Under the pieces are notes generated by a model. It did no database searches. It saw only the letters and a list, made by a program, of their open reading frames with translations, and had not been told where the DNA came from. From Tyto alba (taxonomy: Eukaryota; Chordata; Aves; Strigiformes; Tytonidae): a DNA stretch of 64,000 nt. The stretch is from the NCBI RefSeq assembly GCF_018691265.1, contig NW_024881279.1, positions 3,253,243 through 3,317,242 of the forward strand, read 5' to 3'. The position numbers and the translations under genes are program-made. The number at the start of each line of letters is the position of its first letter. Position 1 is the first letter of the stretch. Below are positions 31,324 through 43,529 of this stretch, one piece after another.

Positions 31324-32310
31324 ACCTGGCGTCCTCCCACCACGAACTGCTCTTCTGTAGAAACCTTGACAAGTCTGAAAAAAAAAAAAAAATGGAAGAA
31401 ATTGTTTGTTACTGACTGAACAAAGAAAGTAGCTTTTATATTCCGTTTAACTTTTAGGCCTGAAAAGGTTAGCAAGAAAAGACTCCAGTATAAGTAAAAT
31501 AAAAGGACTCTCATCTCAGTAGCAGGACTCCTGGCACCGAAGATGCTCGGCCGCAGCACGCACCGTGTCACGGCTGGAAGGCTGCCGAGGGGCTGTGGGG
31601 TACGGCTGAACGGCGTCGGGTGCTGGAGCCCTGGGGAGGCCGTTACCATCCTCCCACATGGGACAGGACGAGCACTTTTACCCACGGAGTGCTCAGGAGA
31701 GACACTGCAACGGAGTCTCTTACTTGTTAAGTTTTGGTTGCTGCTTACCTGTGCAACACTGGTGCCATTGAGCTTCACAACTGTCATTACACTTAGAAAA
31801 ATTGCACTAATTGGCCTCCTCTCTGATTTACTCTATCACCTAGCTCATCTTTCAGATCTTTCAACTGTGTAAATAGTTTAGACCAATAAAATGTGAAAAT
31901 TCAGTTTAGGCTTTGCTTCCACACAGCACAGTTACCCAGGTCCACTCATAGGATGTTATCTGCTCATAGGCATGCCATATCTATTTCCACATCATAGTTG
32001 AAAAGATGCTGCATGAAACAATTTTTGCACTGATAGGGGCAGAGCTGTTTATTTATACCATGCCTTTCTGAGATCCCTTCTAGCACTCTACCAGGATCCC
32101 CCCAGTACTGTATGCAGCGAGCTGTACCACCCCGCAGCCCTTCCACGGGCCCGCGCGTGCAGGAGAGTGCAGGCTGGAAGAGGTTCTAGTTCATGTGTAA
32201 CACATAGGAATCAAATCACTAAGCTGTAATAGACTTATTTTCTTGTACATTTTATTTTTGTATATAACATGTTGTATATTTGTTTTAATAAAAGTGTTTT
32301 ATATATGACA
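31324..32310 (+). other. IRF1: IRF1 3' UTR with three poly(A) signals
   Basis: AATAAA occurs at 31498-31503, 31885-31890 and 32287-32292. A perfect AU-rich nonamer TTATTTATA lies at 32049-32057. Only transcripts reaching the last signal would include it, so alternative polyadenylation could change mRNA stability. The final end near 32310 is inferred from the last signal and the TGTTTTATATATGACATGTTT context after it. Confidence 0.7.
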
Positions 32311-35300
32311 TGTTTACTACTTCTCATGGGAGAGCTCTGAGAATGCAATCCAGATTCCTTGAAAATACCCAAACAGCTGTGCTGTTGACAGAGACACTCA
32401 GAGGGGTTTTTTACATGAGTCATGAAAGCAGAGGGAATTTAGCACAGTTTGCTCCTGTTTCCTACCCCCATCCCCCTCCCAGTGCAGCTGCTGGGTGGAA
32501 TCCCACTTGTCCCAGGAAGGGAAGCCCAGGCCCCATGTAGCTGCCATCACCTGCAAGTCAGACCTAACTTAGAGCAGGGTTACAGGCTCTGCTAGTAGAA
32601 AACAAGTCCTTGCCATGAATGTCCCTACCAGCAGCACCATCAGCCGCTACGAGAAGAAACTCAGCAGTGAAGACCTAGCTAAATAACTCATGTTTGCCTA
32701 AAAAGAAAACACAATGGACAATTCAGAAAGCAAAGGGAAAGCAAGCCGGTTTTTCCCCTGTATATTTTATTCATTTGCCATACTTTCAGGCTGGAAAGGC
32801 CTGACGTGTTACTGCATCGTCTGGGGTGGGAGGCAAGAGCCAAGTTTGGCTGATGCAATGTGTCTCCAGCTGCAGCCACCGGCATCTGACAGTGCCTGGA
32901 AAACCCCTGTGCTGAACAAAGCCGTGCCGTGATGGCCTTTGGGGAATAACTTCATTCACTGAGCAAAAGCAAGGGTGGACCAAGGAGATTATCAGGCTGT
33001 GGGAGAGGAAGACCCAACCCAAAGGGCTGGAACAAAGCAGACGTTTCCTACCGCCTTCGGCACAGGCTCTATTGTGACTCGAACTGCAGACACACGGGGA
33101 CAGATGCAGGGTTTACCGAGGGAAAAGGGACAAATTCAGTGCTGGAGGAAGCAGGCAGCGGTGGGGCTTGAATCCAGCACAGCAAGGTGGATGGGCAGCC
33201 CCGGGGAGGGAGAGGCTGGGCAGGGTTACCGCAGCTCCTGTTAGTCATTAACTGGCCCTATCTCCGGGGCAAGCCAAAGCGGGCAGCGGCGGGCAGCACC
33301 CTTCCAGGTGCCAGCAGGCAGAGAGCAGCTTCCTACGGCCTCATCCTGACCCTGTGTGGGTGGCAACCCGGAGGGTGATGACCTTGCTGTCCCCACCACA
33401 GCGGTCACGCTCCCTGGCAGGGGATCTGGCCGCCTCCTGGGAAGGGATCCAGCCAGACAGGACCACCCCCGCTCCACTCCCCAGCTTACCAGGGCTGCCT
33501 CGGATCACACCCACCAAAAATCCTGCACAAGTACCCCATGCAGATCTGGAGCAGGGACATTTTTTTTCGTCTGTGCACAAGAAAATCACCCACCAGATCA
33601 AATCCACGCCCGGGCCAGCAGCAGCTACTGCCAGGGAGCTGGGTGCTGGGTCTAGAGCCACCTCTGAGCACCCAGGGACACCAGCTCAGTGTCATGGACA
33701 CAGCCAGAGATAGCATTTAGGAACTTGTTACACACAGGGGGAGGGGTCAGGAGGGAGAAGGGAAACTTTCTAAGCTGCAGACAGTGCTAAAAATAAGGCA
33801 GAGATTAATTTGCCCATTCATGCATTAAGAGGAGCGAGTTTTTCACAGTTATGCTCAGATACGAAAAAACAGCACTTACATTGTCACTGATAAAAGGTTT
33901 GACCAAGATTTGAAGACAGAAGAAAACAGCAGCTAGTGTCTCACACCCAGGGGCCACAGACAAGCTCTGAGTGTGTTTTCCCAAGGACAGAGGAGATGCT
34001 TTCCCCATCCACCTGCCAAGGGACCTGCGTGACTAACAGCACATGAGGTATTTTGCCAGTGAAAAGCAGTGAAGTCCCACGACGGGGTGGAATTTATCTA
34101 TCCAGTTGCTTCACTGGGTGAAGAACTGCCAAATTCAAAGTATTCTGTTGTTGGTTTATGTTGGTTTGAACTCTTGGGGGGGGGGCGAAAGGCTGAGTTG
34201 AGCGCTCTAGCTCAGGAGGCTGTGACTTGCCAAACCCCAGCAGAGCCCCTGAGGGTGCTGTGCCCTGTCGATGCCTGACCCGACTGGCTCCTCCACCACC
34301 TCTGGGGCGGGTGGGATTTGTAGAAGCAACATTTCCTCTCCCAGTGCAAACTAAGGAGACCTTTAGGCTGCTCATACCCAGAGGAGCACCATGAGCTCTT
34401 TAGGATAAACCTCCTGCATAAGCTATGCGATGAAAATAGTTTTAAAACCTTGACATTGGATTTTTCTGAACTTGCTTATCCTAATCAAGCTCTTCATAAA
34501 CCCAGTAAACTTCAGCTGTCTTTTCTGTGTTGTAATACAACTTGTTTTCACCTTTAATATACACACAGCTACACTCAGCTGGGAAGCAAGTGCATGCCAG
34601 GAGAGCAGGTCACTGCGGAGAGCTCACCCTTGCCAAACCCAGGCAAAGCAATAAAAGGAAAATTTTTATGGGCAGGGCTCGAAGGGTAAACAGCTCTTTC
34701 TTACGCTGTGAACCTTGCATGACAGGGAGAAAGATCTACAGGCAAGGCAACCGTTGTAAAAGTAAAGGGAGATCACCTCTCCATGGTGGAAACCAAAAAG
34801 GAGTCATTGTATAATCTGTGGTCGTTTGGGAAGTGAATGGAGCTAATGCTGCAGGCTTGGCAGGCTGAGGTTCTCCATCACTTACACCGTACTTACATCA
34901 TCACTGACTGTGGCTTACTTGCAAACCTTTGAAACCACTCAAAAACAAATCAAAAATTCTCCTTATTTAGTTTTAGAGCTTTAGGTTATCAACAGGACAA
35001 CACCTCCCGAGAATAACAGACAGTCCCAAACAGTCCCACAACCTGAACCCAGGAAAGCCCTATAGCCACTCTGGCACAGATTTTGCTGCTGCAGCATCCT
35101 GCATCAAGGCAGCAGAATACCTTGGTTCATGCCAATAGAGGTTTTCCGTGCTGCAGAGGCAAGGATATCACACATTTGTTAACTGTGGCATTTCCTAGTG
35201 AAAAACCCTTGACCTATAAATAAAGAGTTGTTGCTTTTCCCCTGATCTTTGTCCAAATCTATTGTTAAAATGCCCTTCCATAATTAGAGGGGAGCATAAC

Positions 35301-36065
35301 TTCCTCCCCTGTGGTCCCCTTAGCACATTGTTCATAATTTAATCACTCATTAGGAGTAACCTGTGAGCAGCTTGACACACTGCCTAAAGGAACCTTTTGC
35401 TCTTGGTTGCCCAGAGCGGTGGCACCTTGTGTGAGCTTTGCTCACCAGGCAGCAGAGCCTGCAATTATGGTTTCACCTTTATTTGCCATGGTGATCGAAT
35501 CCTGATAATTGGACACATTTCCAGGTAGTCACATGATTTACAGTATCACACCTACAAAGGATAGCAGTGCTTCAGACCAAAGGTATGAATTTATATCTGC
35601 AAAAAAATAGTTGAATATCTGTTTGTGGTACAAAGTATTGCTTAGATAGCAACTGAATGCTTTGGACTACAAACAATTTCTCTGCTGTTGTGCTGGATCA
35701 TTCCTCCTCTTTGGCTCCCCAAGGGTCCATTTTTCCCCCCATGTTTGTGCACACAACATAAGAACAGAAACTTCTGCAGGACAGAAACCTCTTCCAGAGG
35801 CTTGGGAGGGCTAAGGAAAAAAGCGTTGTCTGTAGAAAAGTCAGTTTTAGAGCTTGGGGAAAAAGCTTCCTTAGAAAGGGAAGAAAGTCACATTTTCATG
35901 GACAAATTGTTCCTAAATTGGGTCTTTTCCTACACCAAACGCTTCAGTCCACTCTGTACCCTCTTTCACTGCAGCACCACACTTCAGAGCTCCTTTTCCT
36001 CCCACATTTTTCCAGCCCCTTCAATATTTCCCACTGTTAAATTCACCCCTGTCTTCCCATGTATG
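32311..36065. other. Intergenic downstream of IRF1, no gene seen
   Basis: Only short frames without family resemblance were seen. A GC-richer part lies at about 33200-33700 with overlapping frames on both strands. In mammals a non-coding RNA (IRF1-AS1/CARINH region) lies on this side of IRF1. Its presence in this bird cannot be judged from sequence. Confidence 0.4.
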
Positions 36066-36088
36066 AAAAAAAAAAAAAAAAAAAAAAA
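36066..36088. repeat. Poly(A) tract, 23 A
   Basis: A pure A-run. An AATAAA sits just after it at about 36095 on the + strand. No parent retroposon was recognised. Confidence 0.9.
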
Positions 36089-39000
36089 GGCAACAATAAA
36101 AGCATGTTCATGAAGACAGCATGGTGCATGTAGTTCAAGCTACCTGTGTGCTGTGTCCCTCCCCTCTAACCTTTGGTCTTGTCTGATAACGCCGGGATGC
36201 AAATGCCACACTGGGCTGCGGGTGACCACCCCGTCCCAGCACAGCTCTGCTGGAGAGGAGAGCAGCTGGGAAGGGATGGGGAAGGCTTCCCATGGCCCTT
36301 TCCAGAGTTCAAACAAGAGCGTGGCACGCACTGCCACCGAGCTGAATGCTCACAGGCCACAGGAACCCAAGCCAGCAGAAGCCATAAATCACCTAAAACC
36401 TAGAAAACGTGTTTACCCTGCTGGCAGATGTGTTTGGTCACCAGCTGGATGTAAGCAGAGGTGTCAAAGCACAGCAGTAAGGACCCAGGCATGGACAACC
36501 ATACACTCACTCCACTAACTGCCTGACCAAGGTGAAGAGCAGTGGCGAAGCGCAGACAGCACGGTGGGAGTCACAAGGAAGATGGGGTAGCCGGGAGGAT
36601 CCGTAGCCACAGGGCTAGGAGATGATGAGGGCCAGGGAATGGGCAAAGGGGGCAGATCTCATCACCCACTCATCCAAAACCACTGCGGGCTGGGACGCAG
36701 GTGCCAGAAGTTACCAGGGTCTGTCTCTGCATGAATACAAGGCAGTTAACTGTCCCTTTCTGGTAGTTCAGGCTAGTAAATGAAGTCAGGACAAATGCAT
36801 GGATGGAATTAGGCCTTGGCCAATGGTTATCAGGAGATTTCCGGGAATAAGGAACCCAATCTGCAGGAGGCAAACAGGACAGCAGAGCCAGCCTCTCTCC
36901 CTGCCCTCCTGGAGCTGACACAAGTGGTCGGGCTCCCTTCAGCCTCTTCAGGATGATTCACCCCATTTAATTTGCTCACAATTCATACGGAAACCTTTGA
37001 AGAGCCTGACAGTCGGTCGCTGGCCGGCGGAGAGGTGTCAGGAAGGGTTGAGGTGAGATGCTGGCACAGCCCACGTGGCACAGCCCTGCCTCTCGCAGCT
37101 CACCAGCATCTCCTCAGCTGCCAAAAAACAGCGGGGAGGAGAAGGCTGAGCTGGTGGCACATTAGGCTGCTGGTAGCTCTTCCCTGGCAAGGGGCACCCA
37201 GCTCCTGGGCCAGAACAGCAGCGATGCACATCACTTCTACACGAGCATCGCTTATACAACGTGAGCATCCTGGACAACGACAACTGTCAGTGCCTGCGCA
37301 GAGGCTGCTCAGCCATTGCAGACAAAATCATGACCTATTTCAGTATAGGAAATTTCACACTTCGAGTAAGGGCTCCTGCCTATTGTGCATTGTTCCCCGT
37401 CGCACGGCTGCGACACGCTACGCTGCAGGCGCGTGGCCACAGCATCAAAGTGCAGAAACGCTGGGGCAAGCCGAGATGTGTGCAGCAGCTTCTGGGGATC
37501 TTCCAGGGGAATTCAACCTCGCACACGACTGCCTCAGCAGAAACGGCTGCCTTGCCAGCCACGGGGAAAGGGAAGGACTTTGTTTTCTCCAGTTGCATGG
37601 AGCAATGGTTAAAAATACAAAAGCAAGGGAGTGGTTAAAAGGCAGGTTTCACTGGGAGGAGCGGAGGGTAATGGTCTGAGAAGCTCTAAGCAACCGGAAA
37701 GTAGATGGAGGTTTTGATCCTTTCAAAGCACGCAGTGGTTTAGCAGTGACAGCACAGAGAATGAAGGATGGAAAACAGCATAAGATGCTGGCCCTAATTC
37801 AAAACAAATCCAGCACAAACATTACGCATATTAGCTATTTGCAAGCAGGGCTATTAAATAACAAGACCCAGGCTAACCACAGGCATAAACACTGAATGTG
37901 CCCAGTTTTAATGTCTCCATTGCAAGAATATGTTTCACTGAGTTCGTTCTGTCATGAGCTAAATACTATAAAGATTTCACCAACAGTTTTCAGGCAGAAG
38001 AAATTAATTGAGAAGCCAAGTCCAGACAGGTACAACTTTGTTTTCATCACCTTTATCGCTGAAGAAAGCGGAAGGAGCAGAGAGAGGAGTGTGGACTAAG
38101 CTGGCGGGCTCCCAGCCTGGTAGCTGGTTTTTAGGACATTTTTAAAAAACTCAGGAGGGAGATGGCATAGATTACCAGTGGCATTATTTATAATCAGCAA
38201 GTGAACCATGTTAGCATGTATACATTTCACATGGTAATAATAATTTAGTGTTATACGCAGTAGCTGCAGTCGTTGCCATCCGCTTTGGGAGAGTCTCACT
38301 GGGGTTTCTCCGGCTCCACGTGCCGCACCCCACGCTTCTGTAAGCCCACGGACAGGCGTGCCCGGGGGTGTACCAAGGTGACCTGCCTGGGTGTGAGTGA
38401 GTCACACCACCATTTGCTCTGCCCCACAGCTCCCCACGGCAAGGTCCCAGCTCACCCGGTGCAGGCTGGGCCCACAGCAAAGCTGTGCTTCATTTGCCTA
38501 ATGTTCATGTGATGGCTGTATCATCTCCGGCTGCGTGCCAAAATCCCAGCACAAGTTGCATCACATCAAGAAACCTCATGTAGTTTCTATCTCCTAATGC
38601 ATAACACCCATCAAGCTCACACCGACGGCATCTTGGCTGTACCAAAAGCACCTTAGATGTTGCCTACAGAATATTATCTCAGCCACAAGAGTTGCAAAAG
38701 TTTTACAACAACCAGCTGCATCAGAAAGATGCTGCTTCCCAGCTACTGTGCAAAATGCTACCAGGCTAGGCAAGGGGAATAGTCCAAACCAGCACAGCTC
38801 ATCAAAGGTCCACGTGCCAATTCCACGCACAGGTGGTCAGCCTGTCTCACTGACTAGCTTTTTCTCCATGAGGCAGGAAAGCAATCATCAAGAAGAGGAA
38901 GAGGGTTTTAAAACACCACAGCAATTAATAGGTATGCTCTATGGACCTATTTTTAATTTACATCTTGTGACTGACCAGATTTCAGGTGCCATTACTGAAA

Positions 39001-41820
39001 CTGCCCTTTCTTAGCTGATTTAATGCTACCTACCCTTAGAGATGAAGACAACAGAAGTTTTTTCTCATTGATTTTAAAAGGCCTGGGCCCACCTAAATTA
39101 TACCCTTGCCCAGCTGTATGCAAAGCTGACTCATTTTTGGGCCTTAATTCCGCGGATCCCGTTTGCTGCTCGGTTCATCCCAACATTTCAGAACCTGACA
39201 TTGTCCCTGCAGCTGAAACTTCCCATGCCTCTGCTCCAAGATGGGCAGTGGCCCATGAAAGCCATGTCCAAGACAAAGCGTGAATGTAATTCCTATATTC
39301 AGGAAAATTCCCCTCCCTCAAGACAGCAATTCCTCATGGAGAAGCGTGGAGAGCTTTGCTGGGTGCACAGGCTGAGCCCCTCATCCCCACCCCTGATGAA
39401 TACATTCCTCATGCCCAGCTCACGTTCCTCCAGTATATTACTTGTGATAAAGAGGTAGGAAATCTACCTAATCAGCACCTCGAGTGGGTGGCCTTTCGAG
39501 GCAGTGTCCCCAGGATCAGGAATGACTCTACTTCTGCCCCTTTTGCAGGGACCGGAGACCTCACAGCGGGATGGTGGCAGGACCCTGCCTGGGTCAGGGG
39601 AGCCACACAAGGCACCCCACAGCTGATGCTCGACTGTTCCCAGTGCCCAGGCTGGAGCGTTGACACCGTTCACGGTACCTTACAGTCAGATCCAAGTAAA
39701 GGCAAAATTTCTCTATTTCAGGGAAACCAGCTAAGCCCTGGGGAAGGTTCTTACATGAACAAGAATGACAACCTTAGCCCTGTTTAAAGGCTGTGGGGAT
39801 GGCGTTGCAGCAAAGGTGTATTCCTGTCACCTTGGGAACTGCCAAGCACCATCCTGTACCCTGCGGGAGAGGCACGGGTGGGCTGCGCCCTGCTTTTAGC
39901 AACCGGCTCCTTTCCACTCTTGGGCTGCTGCAGGGATTTTGCATCCCTGGCCATCTCAAAGGGGCTGGCTGAGGGCCCCGACTCATCTGCAGTGCCCCAG
40001 CTCCACTGCTCTCCCAGGGTTACCAGTGCTCGCCAAACCCACACCAAAGGCCTTAGGAATTAGGTCTCTGCAACCACAGAAGTGGTGGGAGCAGCCATGC
40101 CGGCGGGGGCTGCACCCCAGCCCCCCCCATGGCCCTCGTCTGGAAGGAGCCGCTCCATCATCTCCACAACCTTTTCACATGGCTCTTCTAAAGGGGAGGA
40201 GGAAGATGCTGGTCTTCCTGCTTGTTTCTTTTTGCTTTCAGTGCAGGACCTGGTGAGCTGCGAGGCAGAGGACCAAGGTGTTGTCCTTATCACGGCTCCC
40301 TCCTCAAAGCCAAGAGGATGGTGCAAGAAACCCACTGGTGCCCTCCCACCCGTGGGATGGGCACAGCCTCTGCTCGGCACAGCCCTGCACTCACCTCCCG
40401 ACTTCTGCGTAAGGGCCTGGAAGGGATTGACTTCACCCCATTTACAGAATAACAACCCAGGGGTGCCTGGAGCCACTTTGGTGGCACAGTTTCATAATGA
40501 ACTCGCTGCGGTTCAGCAAACCTCAGGCACCTCGCGTCTGAGGAACAGGAACCTCAGCGACCGAGGTCTGCAGGACGCGAGCCCAGCCCTGCAGGAAAAC
40601 GAACTCGCTATGGTGTCAAAAACCCAACAAAACACTCGAGAGCTTGGCACTCGGGACGTGTCCCCTGCTGCTGGCACCCCGAGCCTGCACGTGCCACCTG
40701 GGGCACACCACTGCCCTCTCTGCAGAGCCCAGCACAGCCTTCTGCTCTGGAAAACAAACTCAGTAAATCGAGGAAAAACTATGAGAAAGGCTAATGTTAT
40801 ACTTGATAACAACTTGCTGCCTCCTGCACCTCTGCTGAGCAAACCACTATTTCCTGAATTGAGGTGTCAGGCATGAAATATTTCGCATGCTGGAGCAACC
40901 GTCACCATCTGCTAAGTGACAAACAGAATTTAAGCCTTTCCTGGTATTTAATGCATAAATCAGGGTGCGTCCTGTGTGGCTGTTTGTGATTATGTAGTTG
41001 AAAACTCCCTATCTTGCTTGGGGAGGTGACAGTGAAAACGCTTGTATAGCTACCATAGATTTAGTCTAAACCACTTGCTATCAGCATTCCTATCTCATGC
41101 CTAATTAGAGTGTGCAGTGTAATGTTAGTGCAGCAGGAGTGTTGCCAGAAGTGCCCATGGGCATCAGGTAGGCCCATACCTGGAGAACCAAGAGCTTGCC
41201 TCCTTGGATATCCTCTCTTCCCCACAGCTAATATGGATTTATCCTTTCCTTCTACTCCACATCTCACCAACCGAGCGAGAAGTGACTCAACCGTTACTCG
41301 TGACCACACAGGTCTGGCAGGATGATGCTGCATAAGAATTTATTTTTGTTCTTGTCCCTCCAGGCCCCCAGTGATTACCCTACCAAGCCCATACCCAACA
41401 AGTGCCCAGCAGACAGAGTTGCCTGGGACCACCAGTCCAGTGAAGAGAGGACAGACCTCCATGCTTGGTGAGCATGGGCTTTGCATCATAACCCTCTACC
41501 CACGGGAGCTCCTGGGAGGTCTCCCGTGCAAAAGCCACACGTTACATATTGACACTTCAAAACACGCTTCGCCAACGTTATTCGCAAGACCTGCGTGAAG
41601 CCCGGAGGAAAGGCCGAGGGCTGGTGTCAGTCGTCAGCAGGGGAGGGTCCGTGCCGCGGGGGCAGCTCCAGCCCTACCTGCTGCAGCCATGGGAACGCCG
41701 AATTCGGCATGTCCGTGATTCCTGCCCCCAGTCAGCACTTCCCCCACGCTGCTCTCCACCTCAGAGCTACCCAGTGAATCAAAGAGAGGGATTATCCCCT
41801 CTCCCCAGCACTCAGTGTAT
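36089..41820. other. Intergenic, no recognised gene; long + frames at 39.0-40.9 kb
   Basis: Frames of 235 codons (36972-37679) and 264 codons (40082-40876) are open on the + strand, but match no protein family I recognise. They lack an evident splice or promoter context. Composition there is GC-rich, which lengthens chance frames. Confidence 0.35.
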
Positions 41821-42309
41821 CACACCCAGAATACTCGTCCAGTTTTGAGCCCCCCCCCCCCCCCTCTAGTACAAGACAGATGCTGATAAACTGGATCGAA
41901 AAGCCCAAAATACATGAAGCCACCAGCACAGCCAGGGCACAGAGCCTTTGCTGTAATAGGAGGGGTGAGGGGGGCTTGTTCTGCTGGAGGAGGGGCTTTG
42001 GGGGGGCTCATGGCACCCTCCTGCCAGGGGCATATTGAGAAAGTGGAGCCCAGTTTTTCCAAGGGTGTGTGGTAGGAGCACAAGAGACAAGAGGGAAAAG
42101 CTGAAATGAGAGGTTCAGCCTGGCTATCAGGGGATGTTTTTTCCTGCAAGGACAACCAAGCAGTGGGACAGGTCATCCAGGAAGGTTTCCAAGACTAGAA
42201 ACAGCCCAGGGTGACTTGGTCTGACCTCGTGGCTGATCCTGCTCGAGCAGGATGTTGGGCTAGAGTCCTCCCAAGGTCCCATCCCACATGAATTATCCTA
42301 CAAGATTCC
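41821..42309 (+). mobile_element. CR1 LINE 3' fragment
   Basis: The sequence follows the 3' part of avian CR1 elements in order. A GTCCAGTTTTG segment is followed by CAGTACAAGA-like sequence, then TTGTTCTGCTGGAG, a GACAACCAAGCAGTGGGACA block and TGGTCTGACCTCGTGGCTGA. It closes with GAGCAGGATGTTGGGCTAGA and a terminal GAATTATCCTA. A C15 run (41850-41864) sits where CR1 has a shorter C-run. It is 5'-truncated with small deletions and no coding capacity, as usual for CR1. Confidence 0.85.
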
Positions 42310-43506
42310 TCTGCCATGTTCTTCCAACAGTGAGCAGATCATTGCAATGGTGCAGTTCATGAGAAGCTCTTTGCTTTCTTCTGCTGCTTAGTACACTGAT
42401 TTACTATCTGTTTATCATCTTTAATCAGCAGCTGGCTTCCAGACCATGCTTTCTGAAGAGATTTTATTCTTATCAAGTTTTGATTATGTTTCAGTTAAGG
42501 TCTGGTAGTAAGTCTCCTGTTCTTCCACACCTCTCAGCCATAGAAATGCAGCTACCAATGGCCATTCCCCTACTTGATGTTTCTCTGTTGCACAGAAGTA
42601 CAGCAGCATAAATCCCCCAGGTCAAACTATCTGTATCAGCTTCAAAAGCAGAGGCAAATCCCAACCAGACTTTACATGGAGTTTCTACTAAAGTCTTTCA
42701 CACTAGCTAAGACATTCTATGCACTGAGGTACTGCCTTCATATTTACTCTATCAAATTCCAGAAAAAAAAGGACTCTCAATTTACTATCTGAGGAAAGCC
42801 GAATCATCAATAACAAGAAAGACACCCGCTCTCCACCTGAACACAGAAACAAACCAAAAGCTTTCACTGACTCAGAAGGGGGGAGTAACCTTCACAGGCT
42901 GGAGCTGCCAGAAGATGCAGAGGTCAATCTGCTCACCCTTGTTTCTGTCTCCTGAGGGACACCAGCGAGAGCACAACCAGCAATTCTGCAGAGTTGTGAG
43001 AAGCCCTGTCTGCCCTCGGCTTTGGATGCGTTGCAGCTGTGCTCACAAGTACTTTTAATTTCTCAGGAAACCTCTCAAACAAAATAACCTAGATGCAAAA
43101 AACTAAAGCATGAGATCCCTTGACATCTGTATGATGTGAGAAGTTTCTCTGAAGACACTTTTAATGTGCATTATTATTATTGGAATAAGACACAGTAAAC
43201 AATCCATTTCTTACTGAAGTATATAGGAGTGGAGGGCAATTGGCACAGACAGGTTAGGAGGAGGCATTTGATGCCTTGGAAGTTCTTGCCTTGTTTGCAT
43301 GATATTCCCATTTGCATAGGGGCTGACGTTACCTGCCCTCCGGCTTGGCCCCATCCAGAGCATTGCAACAGGTCAGAAATGTCCTGTACAGTGGAAACAA
43401 AGAAAAGAACAGGTGTAGTGGAAGAAGAAGAAAAAACATAAACATTGATGATAAAGATAGAAAAGGAAAGCCTAGAGCCAGTGGAGTTTGGCTTCTATGA
43501 ATGAAC
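42310..43506. other. Intergenic, nothing recognised
   Basis: Mixed-composition DNA. The 72-codon + frame at 42574-42792 has no recognisable family or splice context. Confidence 0.4.
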
Positions 43507-43529
43507 AAAAAAAAAAAAAAAAAAAAAAA
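43507..43529. repeat. Poly(A) tract, 23 A
   Basis: A pure A-run in non-coding DNA. Confidence 0.92.

Noticed and set aside
31074..31787. 237-codon minus-strand frame antisense to IRF1 exon 10
   Set aside because: It overlaps a firmly assigned exon and contains a poly-Phe stretch from an A-run. No promoter or family match was seen.
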